Assembly: GCF_000426665.1 (NCBI RefSeq)
Contig: NZ_AUFU01000010.1
Span: forward strand, 31,881-95,880
Source of the DNA: Centipeda artemidis DSM 19719
GTDB lineage: Bacteria > Bacillota > Negativicutes > Selenomonadales > Selenomonadaceae
Direction: 5' to 3'
Length of the DNA stretch: 64,000 bases
Shown here: piece after piece, positions 18,308 through 26,285 of the stretch
Position numbering within the stretch: the stretch's first letter is position 1
How the letters are laid out: every line of letters starts with the position of its first letter
Notes under the pieces: model-generated
The model's input: only the letters and a program-made list of their open reading frames with translations
Told to the model about the DNA's origin: nothing
Database searches by the model: none
Made by a program: the position numbers and the translations under genes

Positions 18308-19282
18308 ATGGTGCAGCTCATCAATGTTTCAAGTGCGGACTGCGACATCTGCAATCTGCCGGGCGGAACGCCGCAGGGCGTGGAGTCTCTTTTGCAGCGC
18401 TACGGGCTTGACGGCATTGAGTTTATGGTCTGCGATGCGAAGGACACGGGGCTTTTCCCCCGGCGCATCGTGCGCGGCATTCATCTGTGGTTTTACCCCT
18501 CTTGGATGCATTTTTGGCGCGGCAACGAGGAGCTGCTTGCGCGCGATTATGCACCAGAGCAGGTGCGCTGCATCTTCGGCGACTCGCGCGAGGAGTGGTT
18601 GACGCGCTTTCGTGATAACTTCCGCGTCGCGGGAGCGTGCGGGGCGGAGTACGCCGTTTTTCACGTCGCGCACGCGGGGCAGGGCGAGATCTTTGCGCGC
18701 AATTTTTTCTACGACGACAGGGATGTCGTCGAGGGGACGATCGAGGTTGTGCGCGAGCTCGTCTCGGCGCTGCCTCAGGAGTGTATGCTGCTCTATGAAA
18801 ATCTCTGGTGGCCGGGACTGACCTTTCGCGACCCCGCGCTCGCCGTGCGCCTCATTGAGGAGACACCGCACGAGCGGACGGGCTTTATGCTTGACACAGG
18901 GCATCTCATGAATACGAACTGGGATCTGCGCACGGAGGAGGAGGGCGTCGACTATGTGCTCGATACGATCGAGGGGCTTGCACGCTGCGACGAGGAGCTG
19001 GCCGCGCGCATCCGTGGGCTGCACCTGCATCAATCGCTCTCGGGGGCGCATGCGCGCACTGTGCAGGAGGCAGCGAGGCGCGGCGAGATGCCGGAGCGTC
19101 CGACGCCGCACGAGTCCATCGACTATGTGCTGCGCATCGACCGGCACGCGCCGCTCCATACAGCGCGTGCGCGAGAGATCGTCGACCGCGTGCGCCCGCA
19201 GTGGCTTGTCCATGAGTTTATCCCCACGGATACGACGGACTGGGAGGAAAAACTCGCGGCGCAGACGGCGGCGATTCGGTGA
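18308..19282 (+). CDS. Xylose-isomerase-like TIM-barrel protein
   Basis: 324 residues. The pattern fits the sugar phosphate isomerase/epimerase (AP endonuclease 2-like) barrel: GLDGIEFM near residue 35, AVFHVAHAG in mid-barrel, LLYENLWWPG with a metal-ligand Glu, FMLDTGHLMNTN with Asp and His, and LHLHQS near the end. These supply the usual Glu/Asp/His metal site. The substrate is unknown. A Shine-Dalgarno-like AAGGGAG precedes the ATG. It follows the TonB receptor by about 40 bases in the same direction, so the two may be cotranscribed. Confidence 0.75.
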   Translation: MVQLINVSSADCDICNLPGGTPQGVESLLQRYGLDGIEFMVCDAKDTGLFPRRIVRGIHLWFYPSWMHFWRGNEELLARDYAPEQVRCIFGDSREEWLTRFRDNFRVAGACGAEYAVFHVAHAGQGEIFARNFFYDDRDVVEGTIEVVRELVSALPQECMLLYENLWWPGLTFRDPALAVRLIEETPHERTGFMLDTGHLMNTNWDLRTEEEGVDYVLDTIEGLARCDEELAARIRGLHLHQSLSGAHARTVQEAARRGEMPERPTPHESIDYVLRIDRHAPLHTARAREIVDRVRPQWLVHEFIPTDTTDWEEKLAAQTAAIR

Positions 19283-19321
19283 TGACTGTATGATAAAATA
19301 TTAATTGTCTTATAAAGAGTC

Positions 19322-19350
19322 TTTTCATATATGGTGTTCTATGGTACAAT
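19322..19350 (+). promoter_or_regulatory. Possible promoter for the PAS chemoreceptor
   Basis: TTTTCA (19322-19327), a 17-base spacer and TACAAT (19345-19350), about 45 bases before the ATG at 19396. The -35 is weak. Confidence 0.4.
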
Positions 19351-19395
19351 CTCTGAGAGAATGGGATGAGACTTTTGTCGTATGGAGGGATAAGA

Positions 19396-20505
19396 ATGGT
19401 AGGAAAGAATGCGGAGACGGCGCCGGAGATCGGCGGCGACGGGCTCTCTGCAGTGATTGATCGCCTTGTTGCGGGACATGAGAAAAATGAGCTGTTCGAG
19501 AAGATATCCGGCGGTACGCCTTATGCGGCGGAGCTGAACGAATTGATCGGGTGTGTCAACGAGGAGCTGGAGTATCAGCGGTTTCGGCTGCGTACGGTGA
19601 ACGAAGCGGTGCACTCGGGCATGTGGTACATGAAGATCAATGCGGACTTCAGCATCGCGTATGCCATATGGTCGGACGAGTTCCGCCGCATGGTCGGGTT
19701 CAAAGGAGAATCAGATTTTCCGAACAAGGTGGAGTCATGGAGCTCGCGTCTGCATCCGGAGGATGTGGATCACACGATCAGCTCGTTTACGAAATGCATT
19801 AAGGATCTGAGCGGTCACACGCCGTACGACGTGGACTATCGGCTCAAAGTGCATGACGGCAGCTATCGCTGGTACCATGCGTCCGGCAACGTCGTGCGCG
19901 ATAAGAACGGGCACCCCGAGGAGATTATCGGCGTCTTTGTCGATATCGACGCGGACAAAAAGAATAAGGAATCGCTGGAACAGAGCACGCAGAAGAAAGA
20001 GCAGTTCTATAAAGAACTGGGCACGATGCTGAGCAGTCTCTACGCATCCATCGACGGTATTACGGGCAGTGTGAGCGAGACGACGGAGCAGACCGTCGAG
20101 CTCTCGGGCGTCCAAGAGGAGATCACACAGGCAGCCGAGGATGCCTGCGGGCAGACGGAGAACACGCTCAAGATGACGGAACTCATCATGAACATCTCCA
20201 AGCAGACGAATCTCCTAGCGCTCAACGCATCCATCGAGGCGGCGCGCGCAGGCGAGGCGGGGCGCGGCTTTGCCGTCGTCGCCGAGGAGGTACGCAAGCT
20301 CGCGGACAGCAGCCGCGAGGCGACGGCGAAGATCGTGGAAGCCCTCGGGTCGATGCAGACGGCGACGAACAACATCGTCGATAAGATCAACTCGATCAGT
20401 CAATTGATCGAAAATCAGGCGTCGAATATGAAGGAGATCAGCGCATCCGTCGAAGAGGCGAAGGCGATGTCGAACAACATCGAGGAGCTTTCGCGGAACC
20501 TCTAA
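19396..20505 (+). CDS. Cytoplasmic PAS-domain methyl-accepting chemotaxis protein
   Basis: 369 residues with no membrane segment. A PAS_3-type domain occupies about 70-195: [41 protein letters not shown] and GVFVDID are the usual landmarks. The C-terminal part is an MCP signalling hairpin with tip [18 protein letters not shown]. It is much shorter than the two membrane receptors and probably senses an internal redox or energy signal or a bound small molecule. GGAGGG stands six bases before the ATG at 19396; an upstream in-frame ATG at 19366 has no Shine-Dalgarno. Confidence 0.88.
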   Translation: MVGKNAETAPEIGGDGLSAVIDRLVAGHEKNELFEKISGGTPYAAELNELIGCVNEELEYQRFRLRTVNEAVHSGMWYMKINADFSIAYAIWSDEFRRMVGFKGESDFPNKVESWSSRLHPEDVDHTISSFTKCIKDLSGHTPYDVDYRLKVHDGSYRWYHASGNVVRDKNGHPEEIIGVFVDIDADKKNKESLEQSTQKKEQFYKELGTMLSSLYASIDGITGSVSETTEQTVELSGVQEEITQAAEDACGQTENTLKMTELIMNISKQTNLLALNASIEAARAGEAGRGFAVVAEEVRKLADSSREATAKIVEALGSMQTATNNIVDKINSISQLIENQASNMKEISASVEEAKAMSNNIEELSRNL

Positions 20506-20522
20506 GTATAAGACTTTTGCAG

Positions 20523-20571
20523 GGGCTGTAACGAAATTGTGTTTTTGACACGTTTGTTGCAGCTCTTTTTT
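20523..20571 (+). terminator. Terminator after the PAS chemoreceptor
   Basis: GGGCTGTAAC (20523-20532) pairs with GTTGCAGCTC (20556-20565) through two wobbles, then six T. It resembles the CTGC-core terminators elsewhere in the window. Confidence 0.65.
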
Positions 20572-20628
20572 GCGCACGTTACAACAAAAAAGAACTGGTC
20601 GATAAATAAAAAATATGGAAAAATACGG

Positions 20629-20657
20629 TTGAGTTTATGCATCTGCGCTCCTATAAT
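20629..20657 (+). promoter_or_regulatory. Promoter for the flavoprotein-cytochrome pair
   Basis: TTGAGT at 20629-20634, 17-base spacer, TATAAT at 20652-20657, 33 bases before the ATG at 20691. Confidence 0.75.
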
Positions 20658-20690
20658 AGAGAATAACAGGAACAGAAAGGAGCGGATACG

Positions 20691-22439
20691 ATGGACAGCG
20701 AAAAGAACGGGACGCTCAGCCGTAGGAATTTTCTCAAGGGAAGCGCGCTCGCCTTTGGCGGCTTCGTCGCCGCGCCCGCCCTGCTCGCGGGGTGCGGGGA
20801 GAATCCGAACGATCGATTGATCCCGCCTTCGCCTCCGGCGGAGCCCCCTCCGGCGCCCGCATGGCTCGGCACTGCGCCGGAGATCCCGGACGGCCGGATC
20901 GCGGAGGAACGCGCCGCGGACGTTGTGATCGTCGGTGCGGGGCTCGCGGGACTCACTACCGCGCGCGCCGCATCCGAACACGGCGCGTCCGTGCTCGTCA
21001 TGGAGCGGGCGAGCACATGGCAGTGCCGCAGCGGGCAGTACGGCACGATCGGCAACCGCTATCAGCGGGAACTCGGCATCACGTTCGACAAGAACGAAGC
21101 GATTCTCGAGAACATGAAGCAGATGGGCTATCGCTCGGATCAGCGCATGTGGAAATACTGGGCGGATCACAGCGGCGAGGATTTTGACTGGATGCTTGAC
21201 CTTGCGCCCGCCGTCCATCTGATGAAGGAAACGGACACGGAGCTTGACCGCACGAAGATCAATCTCATGATGATGCACTATCCGCTGCCCGAGGGATACA
21301 ACCGTGCAGAGGAGAACAGCCCGACCTATCCGACGGTCATGACGCTCCTGCCGAGTCAGGAACCGCTCCTCACGCTCGTCTATGAGAAATGCCTTGCGCA
21401 GGGGTGCAAATTCATCTTTGCGACGCGCGCGCAAAAACTCATCCGTGAGGACGCGGACGGGCGCGTTACGGCGGTCGTCGGCGAGGACATTCACGGAAAA
21501 TTTGTCAAATGCACGGCGCGCAAGGCGGTCGTCCTCGCGACGGGAGACTACGGCAACAACAAGGAGATGATGTCGTATTTTGTGCCGTGGGCGGTCGATT
21601 ATCTCAATGTGTTTCCGAACCGCGACGCGTGGGACAGCCCCACGAATACGGGCGACGGGCACAAAATGGCGGCGTGGGTCGGCGGAAAAATCGAGGACGG
21701 ACCTCACGCGCCCATGATTCACACGCTCGGCGGGCCGCTTGGCGTGGACGCCTACCTGCTGCTGAACGACGACGGGAAGCGGTTCGTCAACGAGGACATC
21801 GGCGGACAGCAGCTCTCCTGCGCCATCTATCGGCAGCGCGGCGATTATGCGTGGCAGATATTCGATGCGAATTTTCCGAAGCAGCTCGGCGCGATGGGCG
21901 TATCGCACGGCAGCGTGAACCACTGCGTCTCCGCTGCGGAGAATCCGAAGCTCCCGCCCGACTGCCAATGGGCGATCGGGCGCACCTCGTATACCTCTGT
22001 GGAGGATGTCGAGAAAACGCCCGGGATTGTGCGCGCGGATACGATCGAGGAGCTTGCCGCCGCGCTTGCGCCCGAACGCCCCGCCGTGCAGCGCACGATC
22101 CTCTCGGAGATCGCGCGCTACAACGCGCTCGCTCATGCGCATCTCGATACGGACTTCGGCAAGGCGTCAAAACGGCTCTTCCCGATTGAAAAGCCGCCGT
22201 TCTACGCGGGCAAGATGCTCGGCGGCGCGCTCCTCGTCAACATGGGCGGACTGACCGTGAACCCCGAGGACGGCAACGTACTCGACAGGGGCTATCATGG
22301 CATCCCGGGGCTGTACGCCGTCGGCAACACGCAGGGCGGGCGGTTCGTCGGGGACTATCCCGTCGTGACGGCGGGTGTCAGTCACGCCTTTGCCCTCGTG
22401 TACGGGCGTCTCGTCGGCAATGTCGTCGGAAAACTTTGA
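20691..22439 (+). CDS. Tat-exported FAD-dependent reductase (fumarate reductase flavoprotein family), predicted lipoprotein
   Basis: 582 residues. The N-terminus has a twin-arginine signal, LSRRNFLKG, a hydrophobic stretch, and a possible lipobox LAGC at about residues 27-30. A proline-rich linker follows. The FAD domain starts with VVIVGAGLAGLTTARAA and ends with GLYAVGNTQGGRFVGDYP. The middle resembles the capping domain of FrdA, FccA and urocanate-reductase-like proteins. These enzymes reduce a carbon-carbon double bond in an organic acceptor during anaerobic respiration; the acceptor here is not evident. No covalent heme motif is in the protein itself. Electrons are probably supplied by the multiheme cytochrome encoded 10 bases downstream. 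Export before or with FAD fits a Tat substrate. Confidence 0.85.
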   Translation: MDSEKNGTLSRRNFLKGSALAFGGFVAAPALLAGCGENPNDRLIPPSPPAEPPPAPAWLGTAPEIPDGRIAEERAADVVIVGAGLAGLTTARAASEHGASVLVMERASTWQCRSGQYGTIGNRYQRELGITFDKNEAILENMKQMGYRSDQRMWKYWADHSGEDFDWMLDLAPAVHLMKETDTELDRTKINLMMMHYPLPEGYNRAEENSPTYPTVMTLLPSQEPLLTLVYEKCLAQGCKFIFATRAQKLIREDADGRVTAVVGEDIHGKFVKCTARKAVVLATGDYGNNKEMMSYFVPWAVDYLNVFPNRDAWDSPTNTGDGHKMAAWVGGKIEDGPHAPMIHTLGGPLGVDAYLLLNDDGKRFVNEDIGGQQLSCAIYRQRGDYAWQIFDANFPKQLGAMGVSHGSVNHCVSAAENPKLPPDCQWAIGRTSYTSVEDVEKTPGIVRADTIEELAAALAPERPAVQRTILSEIARYNALAHAHLDTDFGKASKRLFPIEKPPFYAGKMLGGALLVNMGGLTVNPEDGNVLDRGYHGIPGLYAVGNTQGGRFVGDYPVVTAGVSHAFALVYGRLVGNVVGKL

Positions 22440-22449
22440 GGAGGGGAGC

Positions 22450-22980
22450 ATGATGCGATTCTTATCCAAACTCAAACGGCCGCGCGTCCTCTTGATCCTC
22501 GTCATCTGCGCCGCAGCAGCAGGATTTGGCAGTCTCGCGCTGCTCTCGGCGATGAGCGCAAAACCCGCCTTTTGCGCGGTCTGCCACAATATGCAGCCCG
22601 AATACGACAGCTATACGCACGACGGCTATCTCGCGAAGGCACATGCGGACATGGGCGTGACCTGCCACGACTGCCATGAGCCGACGCTCGCGCAGCAGAT
22701 GAAGGAAGGATGGCTCTTCGTCACGGGCAATTACGAGAACCCCATGCCGAAGTACGGCTTCAAGAACGAGCTGTGTCTCTCCTGTCATGATTTCGAAGCG
22801 GTGAAGCGCGCGACCGCGCACTACGGCAAGGAGAACCCGCACGATCCCGTCCATCTCGCGGGGAACGAGAATCCCCAGCAATGCATGGACTGCCACAGTA
22901 TGCATCACAAGCAGTCGGCGAAGAAATGCAGCGCCTGCCATCCCGTGACTTGGAAGCTCTACGCGAGCTGGGAACAGTGA
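22450..22980 (+). CDS. Membrane-anchored pentaheme c-type cytochrome (NapC/NirT/NrfH-like)
   Basis: 176 residues. An N-terminal membrane helix (about 13-33) anchors the protein. Five CxxCH heme sites follow in order: CAVCH (from C42), CHDCH, CLSCH, CMDCH and CSACH. NrfH-type quinol dehydrogenases usually have four hemes, so one more than typical. It should take electrons from menaquinol and pass them to the exported flavoprotein encoded upstream. The start at 22450 follows GAGGAGGGG; a Met codon directly after is an alternative. It implies a c-type cytochrome maturation system elsewhere in the genome. Confidence 0.88.
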   Translation: MMRFLSKLKRPRVLLILVICAAAAGFGSLALLSAMSAKPAFCAVCHNMQPEYDSYTHDGYLAKAHADMGVTCHDCHEPTLAQQMKEGWLFVTGNYENPMPKYGFKNELCLSCHDFEAVKRATAHYGKENPHDPVHLAGNENPQQCMDCHSMHHKQSAKKCSACHPVTWKLYASWEQ

Positions 22981-23051
22981 GCGCGGAACGGGACAATTTA
23001 TCTATATGTAGATATAAACAAAAATAATTATTAAAAAGGTGAAAATATTAG

Positions 23052-23080
23052 TTGACAGGATACGTCTGCGGTGCTATGAT
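23052..23080 (+). promoter_or_regulatory. Strong promoter for ahpC
   Basis: TTGACA (23052-23057), 17-base spacer, TATGAT (23075-23080). A short palindrome and an AT-rich AATAATTATT lie just upstream and might bind a peroxide or iron regulator, but the match to known operators is weak. Confidence 0.8.
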
Positions 23081-23152
23081 AATTCCAACAAAAGGACATA
23101 CCCAATCGGTCGGCATCGGCACGGTTGGTTCAGCACAAAAGGAGGATTTTCA

Positions 23153-23734
23153 ATGTCTCAGATCAATAAGGAAATCAGCGATTTTAAGGTAGACGCGTTC
23201 CAGAAGAAGGAAGGCGCGGCGCAGGGTGAGTTCAAGCAGTACACGAAGGCAGACCTCAAGGGCAAGTGGAGCGTGTTCTTCTTCTATCCGGCGGACTTCA
23301 CGTTCGTCTGCCCGACGGAGCTTGCGGATCTGCAGGAGCAGTACGCAGAGTTCCAAAAGCTCGGCTGCGAGATCTTCGGCGTCTCCTGCGATTCGCACTT
23401 CGTTCACAAGGCATGGCATGAGAGCTCCGAGCTCGTCGGCAAGCTCACCTATCCGATGCTCGCGGATCCGACGGCGAAGCTCGCACGCGACTTCGACGTC
23501 TACATCGAAGAGGACGGTCGTTCCGAGCGCGGCACGTTCGTCGTGAACCCCGAGGGCAAGATCGTTTCCTACGAGGTCAGCGCAGGCAACGTTGGACGCA
23601 ACGCCGCAGAGCTTCTCCGCAAGGTGCAGGCGCTCCAGTTCGTCGCCGCGCACGGCGATGAGGTTTGCCCCGCACGCTGGAAGCCGGGCGAAAAGACGCT
23701 GAAGCCGAGCTTCGATCTCGTCGGCAAACTCTAA
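23153..23734 (+). CDS. ahpC: Alkyl hydroperoxide reductase C (typical 2-Cys peroxiredoxin)
   Basis: 193 residues. It reduces hydrogen peroxide and organic hydroperoxides. Peroxidatic C53 is in FTFVCPTEL and resolving C172 in EVCPARW. The dimer and decamer interface residues of the AhpC/Prx1 group are conserved in outline. Start ATG 23153 follows AAAGGAGG; an upstream in-frame start at 23039 lies ahead of the promoter -10 and is rejected. It is followed by a terminator and then by its likely reductase, so the two genes may be differentially expressed. Confidence 0.95.
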   Translation: MSQINKEISDFKVDAFQKKEGAAQGEFKQYTKADLKGKWSVFFFYPADFTFVCPTELADLQEQYAEFQKLGCEIFGVSCDSHFVHKAWHESSELVGKLTYPMLADPTAKLARDFDVYIEEDGRSERGTFVVNPEGKIVSYEVSAGNVGRNAAELLRKVQALQFVAAHGDEVCPARWKPGEKTLKPSFDLVGKL

Positions 23735-23747
23735 GACGCTATATAGG

Positions 23748-23782
23748 GCACTTTGCGAGGGCGCTCGTAAAGTGCTTTTTTT
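23748..23782 (+). terminator. Terminator between ahpC and the AhpF-like gene
   Basis: GCACTTTGCGAG pairs with CTCGTAAAGTGC (one wobble, four-base loop) and is followed by seven T. It should reduce read-through so that AhpC is made in excess over the reductase. Confidence 0.88.
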
Positions 23783-23806
23783 CTATGAAAAGACAGGGGT
23801 GTACGG

Positions 23807-25438
23807 ATGGACAAAATGTATGATGCGGTCATCGTCGGCGGCGGCCCTGCGGGACTCTCCGCCGCAATCTACCTCGCGCGTGCCAAATGCAAGGTGCTCG
23901 TCGTCGAGAAGGAAAAAACGGGCGGGCAGATCACCATCACCGCCGATGTCGTCAACTACCCGGGACTCGGGAAGATCAGCGGCGCGGAGCTCGCCGCGCA
24001 GATGGAACAGCAGGCGCGCGGATTCGGCGCGGAGTTCCTGTCCGCCGAGGTCATCGGGCTGAAGCTCGACCAAGACGTCAAGGAGGTCGAGACGACCGCA
24101 GGCACTGTCGAAGCGCTCAGCGTCATCCTCGCGACGGGCGCGAATCCGCGCAAGGTCGGTTTTGCAGGGGAGAAGCAGTTCCAAGGACGCGGCGTCGCGT
24201 ACTGTGCGACCTGCGACGCGGAGTTTTTCACCGGGATGGACATCTTCGTTGTCGGCGGCGGCATGTCGGCGGTGGAGGAGAGCATGTTCCTCTCGCGCTA
24301 CGGCAGATCGGTCACGATCCTCGTGCGCGGAGACAAGTTCCGCGCGCCGCAGACTGCGGTGGATGCACTCGCGAAGTATGAGAACGTCAACGTGCGGTTC
24401 AACACCGTCGTCGATGCTGTCGGCGGTGAGACGATGCTCTCTTATGCAGACATCCGCAACGATGTCACGGGGGAGACGCAGCATTTCACACCGAAGAGCG
24501 GCGAGACGTTCGGCGTGTTCGTATTTGCGGGCTATGTGCCGAACACGGGGCTGTTCCGCAATCTCGTCGCGCTGAACGAACAGGGCTACATCATCACCGA
24601 TGAAAAGCAGGAGACGAACGTCAAGGGCGTATTCGCGGCGGGCGACGTCTGCATCAAGGAGCTGCGCCAAGTCGTGACAGCGGTCTCCGACGGCGCGGTC
24701 AGCGCGGTCGCGGCCGAGCGTCATGCGGCGGCGCTGCACGACCGTCTGCACCTGCCCGCATTCTCGCGTCCCGAGGTCGATACGGCGCGCCTCGAGCAGC
24801 GCAGGAGCTCGATCGAAAAAGATGCGGCGGAGGGGAACGAGACGAATTTTATCTCCGCAGAGATCCGTGCGCAGCTCGCCGCGGTGTTTGAGAAATTCGC
24901 CGCGCCCGTCAAGGTCGTCGGCCACTATGACGACGGCGACCTCTCGGCGGAGCTGCGCGGCTTTATGGAGGAGTTCGCGGGGCTGACGGACAAAGTGACC
25001 TACGAGGCGAAGGACGATGCCGCAGGTGAACCCGGCGTCGAGTTCGTGCGCGCGGACGGTACGCCGAGCGGCATCACGTTCCACGCGGTGCCGGGCGGAC
25101 ACGAATTCAACTCGTTCATCCTCGCGCTCTACAACGTCGCGGGACCCGGACAGGAACTGCGCCCCGAGACACAGGAAAAGATCGCGCGCATCACAAAAGA
25201 GGTGGACGTGAAGGTGCTCATGTCGCTCTCCTGCACGATGTGTCCCGACGTGGTGGCCGCGGTACAGCGCATCGCGGCGGCGCGTGAGAACGTCCGCGCG
25301 GACATCTACGACATCCGCTATTTCCCGGCGCTGAAGGAGAAGTACAGCGTTATGAGCGTTCCCTGCATGATCGTCGGGGAGGAGCTGCACTTCGGCAAGA
25401 AGAACATCGACGAGATCGCCGATATCCTGGCAGGCTGA
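23807..25438 (+). CDS. AhpF-like peroxiredoxin reductase with reversed domain order
   Basis: 543 residues. Residues 1 to about 310 are a thioredoxin reductase module: GGGPAGLSAAIYLARA (FAD), the redox pair C133-A-T-C136, VVGGGMSAVEESMFLSRYG (nucleotide), and FAAGDV. Residues about 335-543 are the double thioredoxin-fold module normally at the N-terminus of AhpF: LSDKVT-like spacing, GHEFNSFILAL, and the redox pair C476-T-M-C479 in LSCTMCPDVV. E. coli AhpF has the opposite order. The protein should pass NAD(P)H electrons through FAD and both disulfides to AhpC, encoded immediately upstream. Confidence 0.9.
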   Translation: MDKMYDAVIVGGGPAGLSAAIYLARAKCKVLVVEKEKTGGQITITADVVNYPGLGKISGAELAAQMEQQARGFGAEFLSAEVIGLKLDQDVKEVETTAGTVEALSVILATGANPRKVGFAGEKQFQGRGVAYCATCDAEFFTGMDIFVVGGGMSAVEESMFLSRYGRSVTILVRGDKFRAPQTAVDALAKYENVNVRFNTVVDAVGGETMLSYADIRNDVTGETQHFTPKSGETFGVFVFAGYVPNTGLFRNLVALNEQGYIITDEKQETNVKGVFAAGDVCIKELRQVVTAVSDGAVSAVAAERHAAALHDRLHLPAFSRPEVDTARLEQRRSSIEKDAAEGNETNFISAEIRAQLAAVFEKFAAPVKVVGHYDDGDLSAELRGFMEEFAGLTDKVTYEAKDDAAGEPGVEFVRADGTPSGITFHAVPGGHEFNSFILALYNVAGPGQELRPETQEKIARITKEVDVKVLMSLSCTMCPDVVAAVQRIAAARENVRADIYDIRYFPALKEKYSVMSVPCMIVGEELHFGKKNIDEIADILAG

Positions 25439-25448
25439 CGCCGCGCCC

Positions 25449-25474
25449 GCACGCCCCTGAGCAAGGCGTGTTTT
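25449..25474 (+). terminator. Weak terminator-like hairpin after the AhpF-like gene
   Basis: CACGCC pairs with GGCGTG over a nine-base loop and is followed by only four T. Confidence 0.4.
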
Positions 25475-25547
25475 GGAAAAGGGACGACTGATGTTTGCCG
25501 GTATCCATATGTTTTTGTGTATGTATTTTAGCAAAGGAGAGTCCATC

Positions 25548-26081
25548 ATGGAGCTGAAGGGTTCACAAACGGAGAAGAATCTTTGGGCGGCGTTTGCCGG
25601 CGAGTCGGAGGCGCATACGAAGTATCTCTTTTATGCGTCGCAGGCAAGGAAGGACGGCTACGTCCAGATTTCCGATATCTTCAACGAGACGGCGGTCAAC
25701 GAGAAGGCGCACGCGAAGATTTGGTTCAAGCTTGTCGCCGGCATCGGCGATACGAAGGCGAACCTTGCCGCCGCGGCCGCAGGAGAGAACGAAGAGTGGA
25801 CGAGCATGTACCCCGAATTCGCACGCGTGGCGCGCGCAGAAGGATTCGACAAGATCGCCCGCCTCTTCGACGCGGTTGGTAAGATTGAGCAGAGGCATGA
25901 TACGCGCTACAAGCTTCTTCTCGAAAACGTCGAGGAGGGGCGCGTGTTCAAGCGCGACGAAAAGATCATCTGGCAGTGCCTCAACTGCGGCTATGTCTGC
26001 GAGAGCCCGCAGGCGCCGATGAAGTGTCCGGTCTGCGAACATCCGCAGTCGTTCTTTCAGCAGGTCCTGCAGAACTACTGA
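25548..26081 (+). CDS. rbr: Rubrerythrin
   Basis: 177 residues. The N-terminal four-helix ferritin-like domain carries the di-iron glutamates (E in GESEAHTKY, NEKAHAK and the second half). A C-terminal rubredoxin-like domain has CLNCG and CPVCEHP for one iron. Rubrerythrins reduce hydrogen peroxide in anaerobes. Its position beside ahpC and the AhpF-like gene makes an oxidative-stress cluster. Start ATG 25548 has AAAGGAG nine bases upstream; an in-frame upstream start at 25473 is unsupported. Confidence 0.93.
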   Translation: MELKGSQTEKNLWAAFAGESEAHTKYLFYASQARKDGYVQISDIFNETAVNEKAHAKIWFKLVAGIGDTKANLAAAAAGENEEWTSMYPEFARVARAEGFDKIARLFDAVGKIEQRHDTRYKLLLENVEEGRVFKRDEKIIWQCLNCGYVCESPQAPMKCPVCEHPQSFFQQVLQNY

Positions 26082-26084
26082 GGC

Positions 26085-26225
26085 GTGACGCGGGAAGACG
26101 TGACGCGGGATTTTGCGCCTAGCGTCGTCACTGCGAAAAATTCTGCGGTCGACGTAGGCTTTTGACTACTTCCACGTCACTTAGGGCTGCGTCACGATGC
26201 TGGATTTTCGCGCCTGGCGCCGTGA
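26085..26225 (+). repeat. Cluster of GTGACGCGGGATTTT-type intergenic repeats
   Basis: A partial copy GTGACGCGGGA is at 26085-26095. A full copy at 26100-26130 begins GTGACGCGGGATTTTGCGCC and ends CGTCGTCA. A diverged copy at 26191-26225 contains GGATTTTCGCGCCTGGCGCC. A further copy lies at 42523-42554. The units are imperfectly palindromic (GTGACG...CGTCAC). They are not coding. Confidence 0.7.
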
Positions 26226-26241
26226 TTTTAGACCATATGAA

Positions 26242-26272
26242 AAGGAGCCGTTATACACGGCTCCTTGTTTTT
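26242..26272 (+). terminator. Hairpin with U-tract ahead of thiE
   Basis: AAGGAGCCG pairs perfectly with CGGCTCCTT around TTATACA, followed by GTTTTT. It ends about 13 bases before the thiE ATG, so it may terminate rubrerythrin transcription or act as a leader attenuator. No TPP riboswitch consensus is visible. Confidence 0.75.
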
Positions 26273-26285
26273 GAGGAGAACGTAT

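Noticed and set aside
22981..23051. PerR or Fur operator upstream of ahpC
   Set aside because: Short AT-rich palindromes exist but none matches a known 15-19 base operator well enough to call.
26082..26285. TPP riboswitch upstream of thiE
   Set aside because: No CTGAGA or ACCTGATCTGGGTAATACC-type blocks are present; the gap holds repeats and one hairpin.
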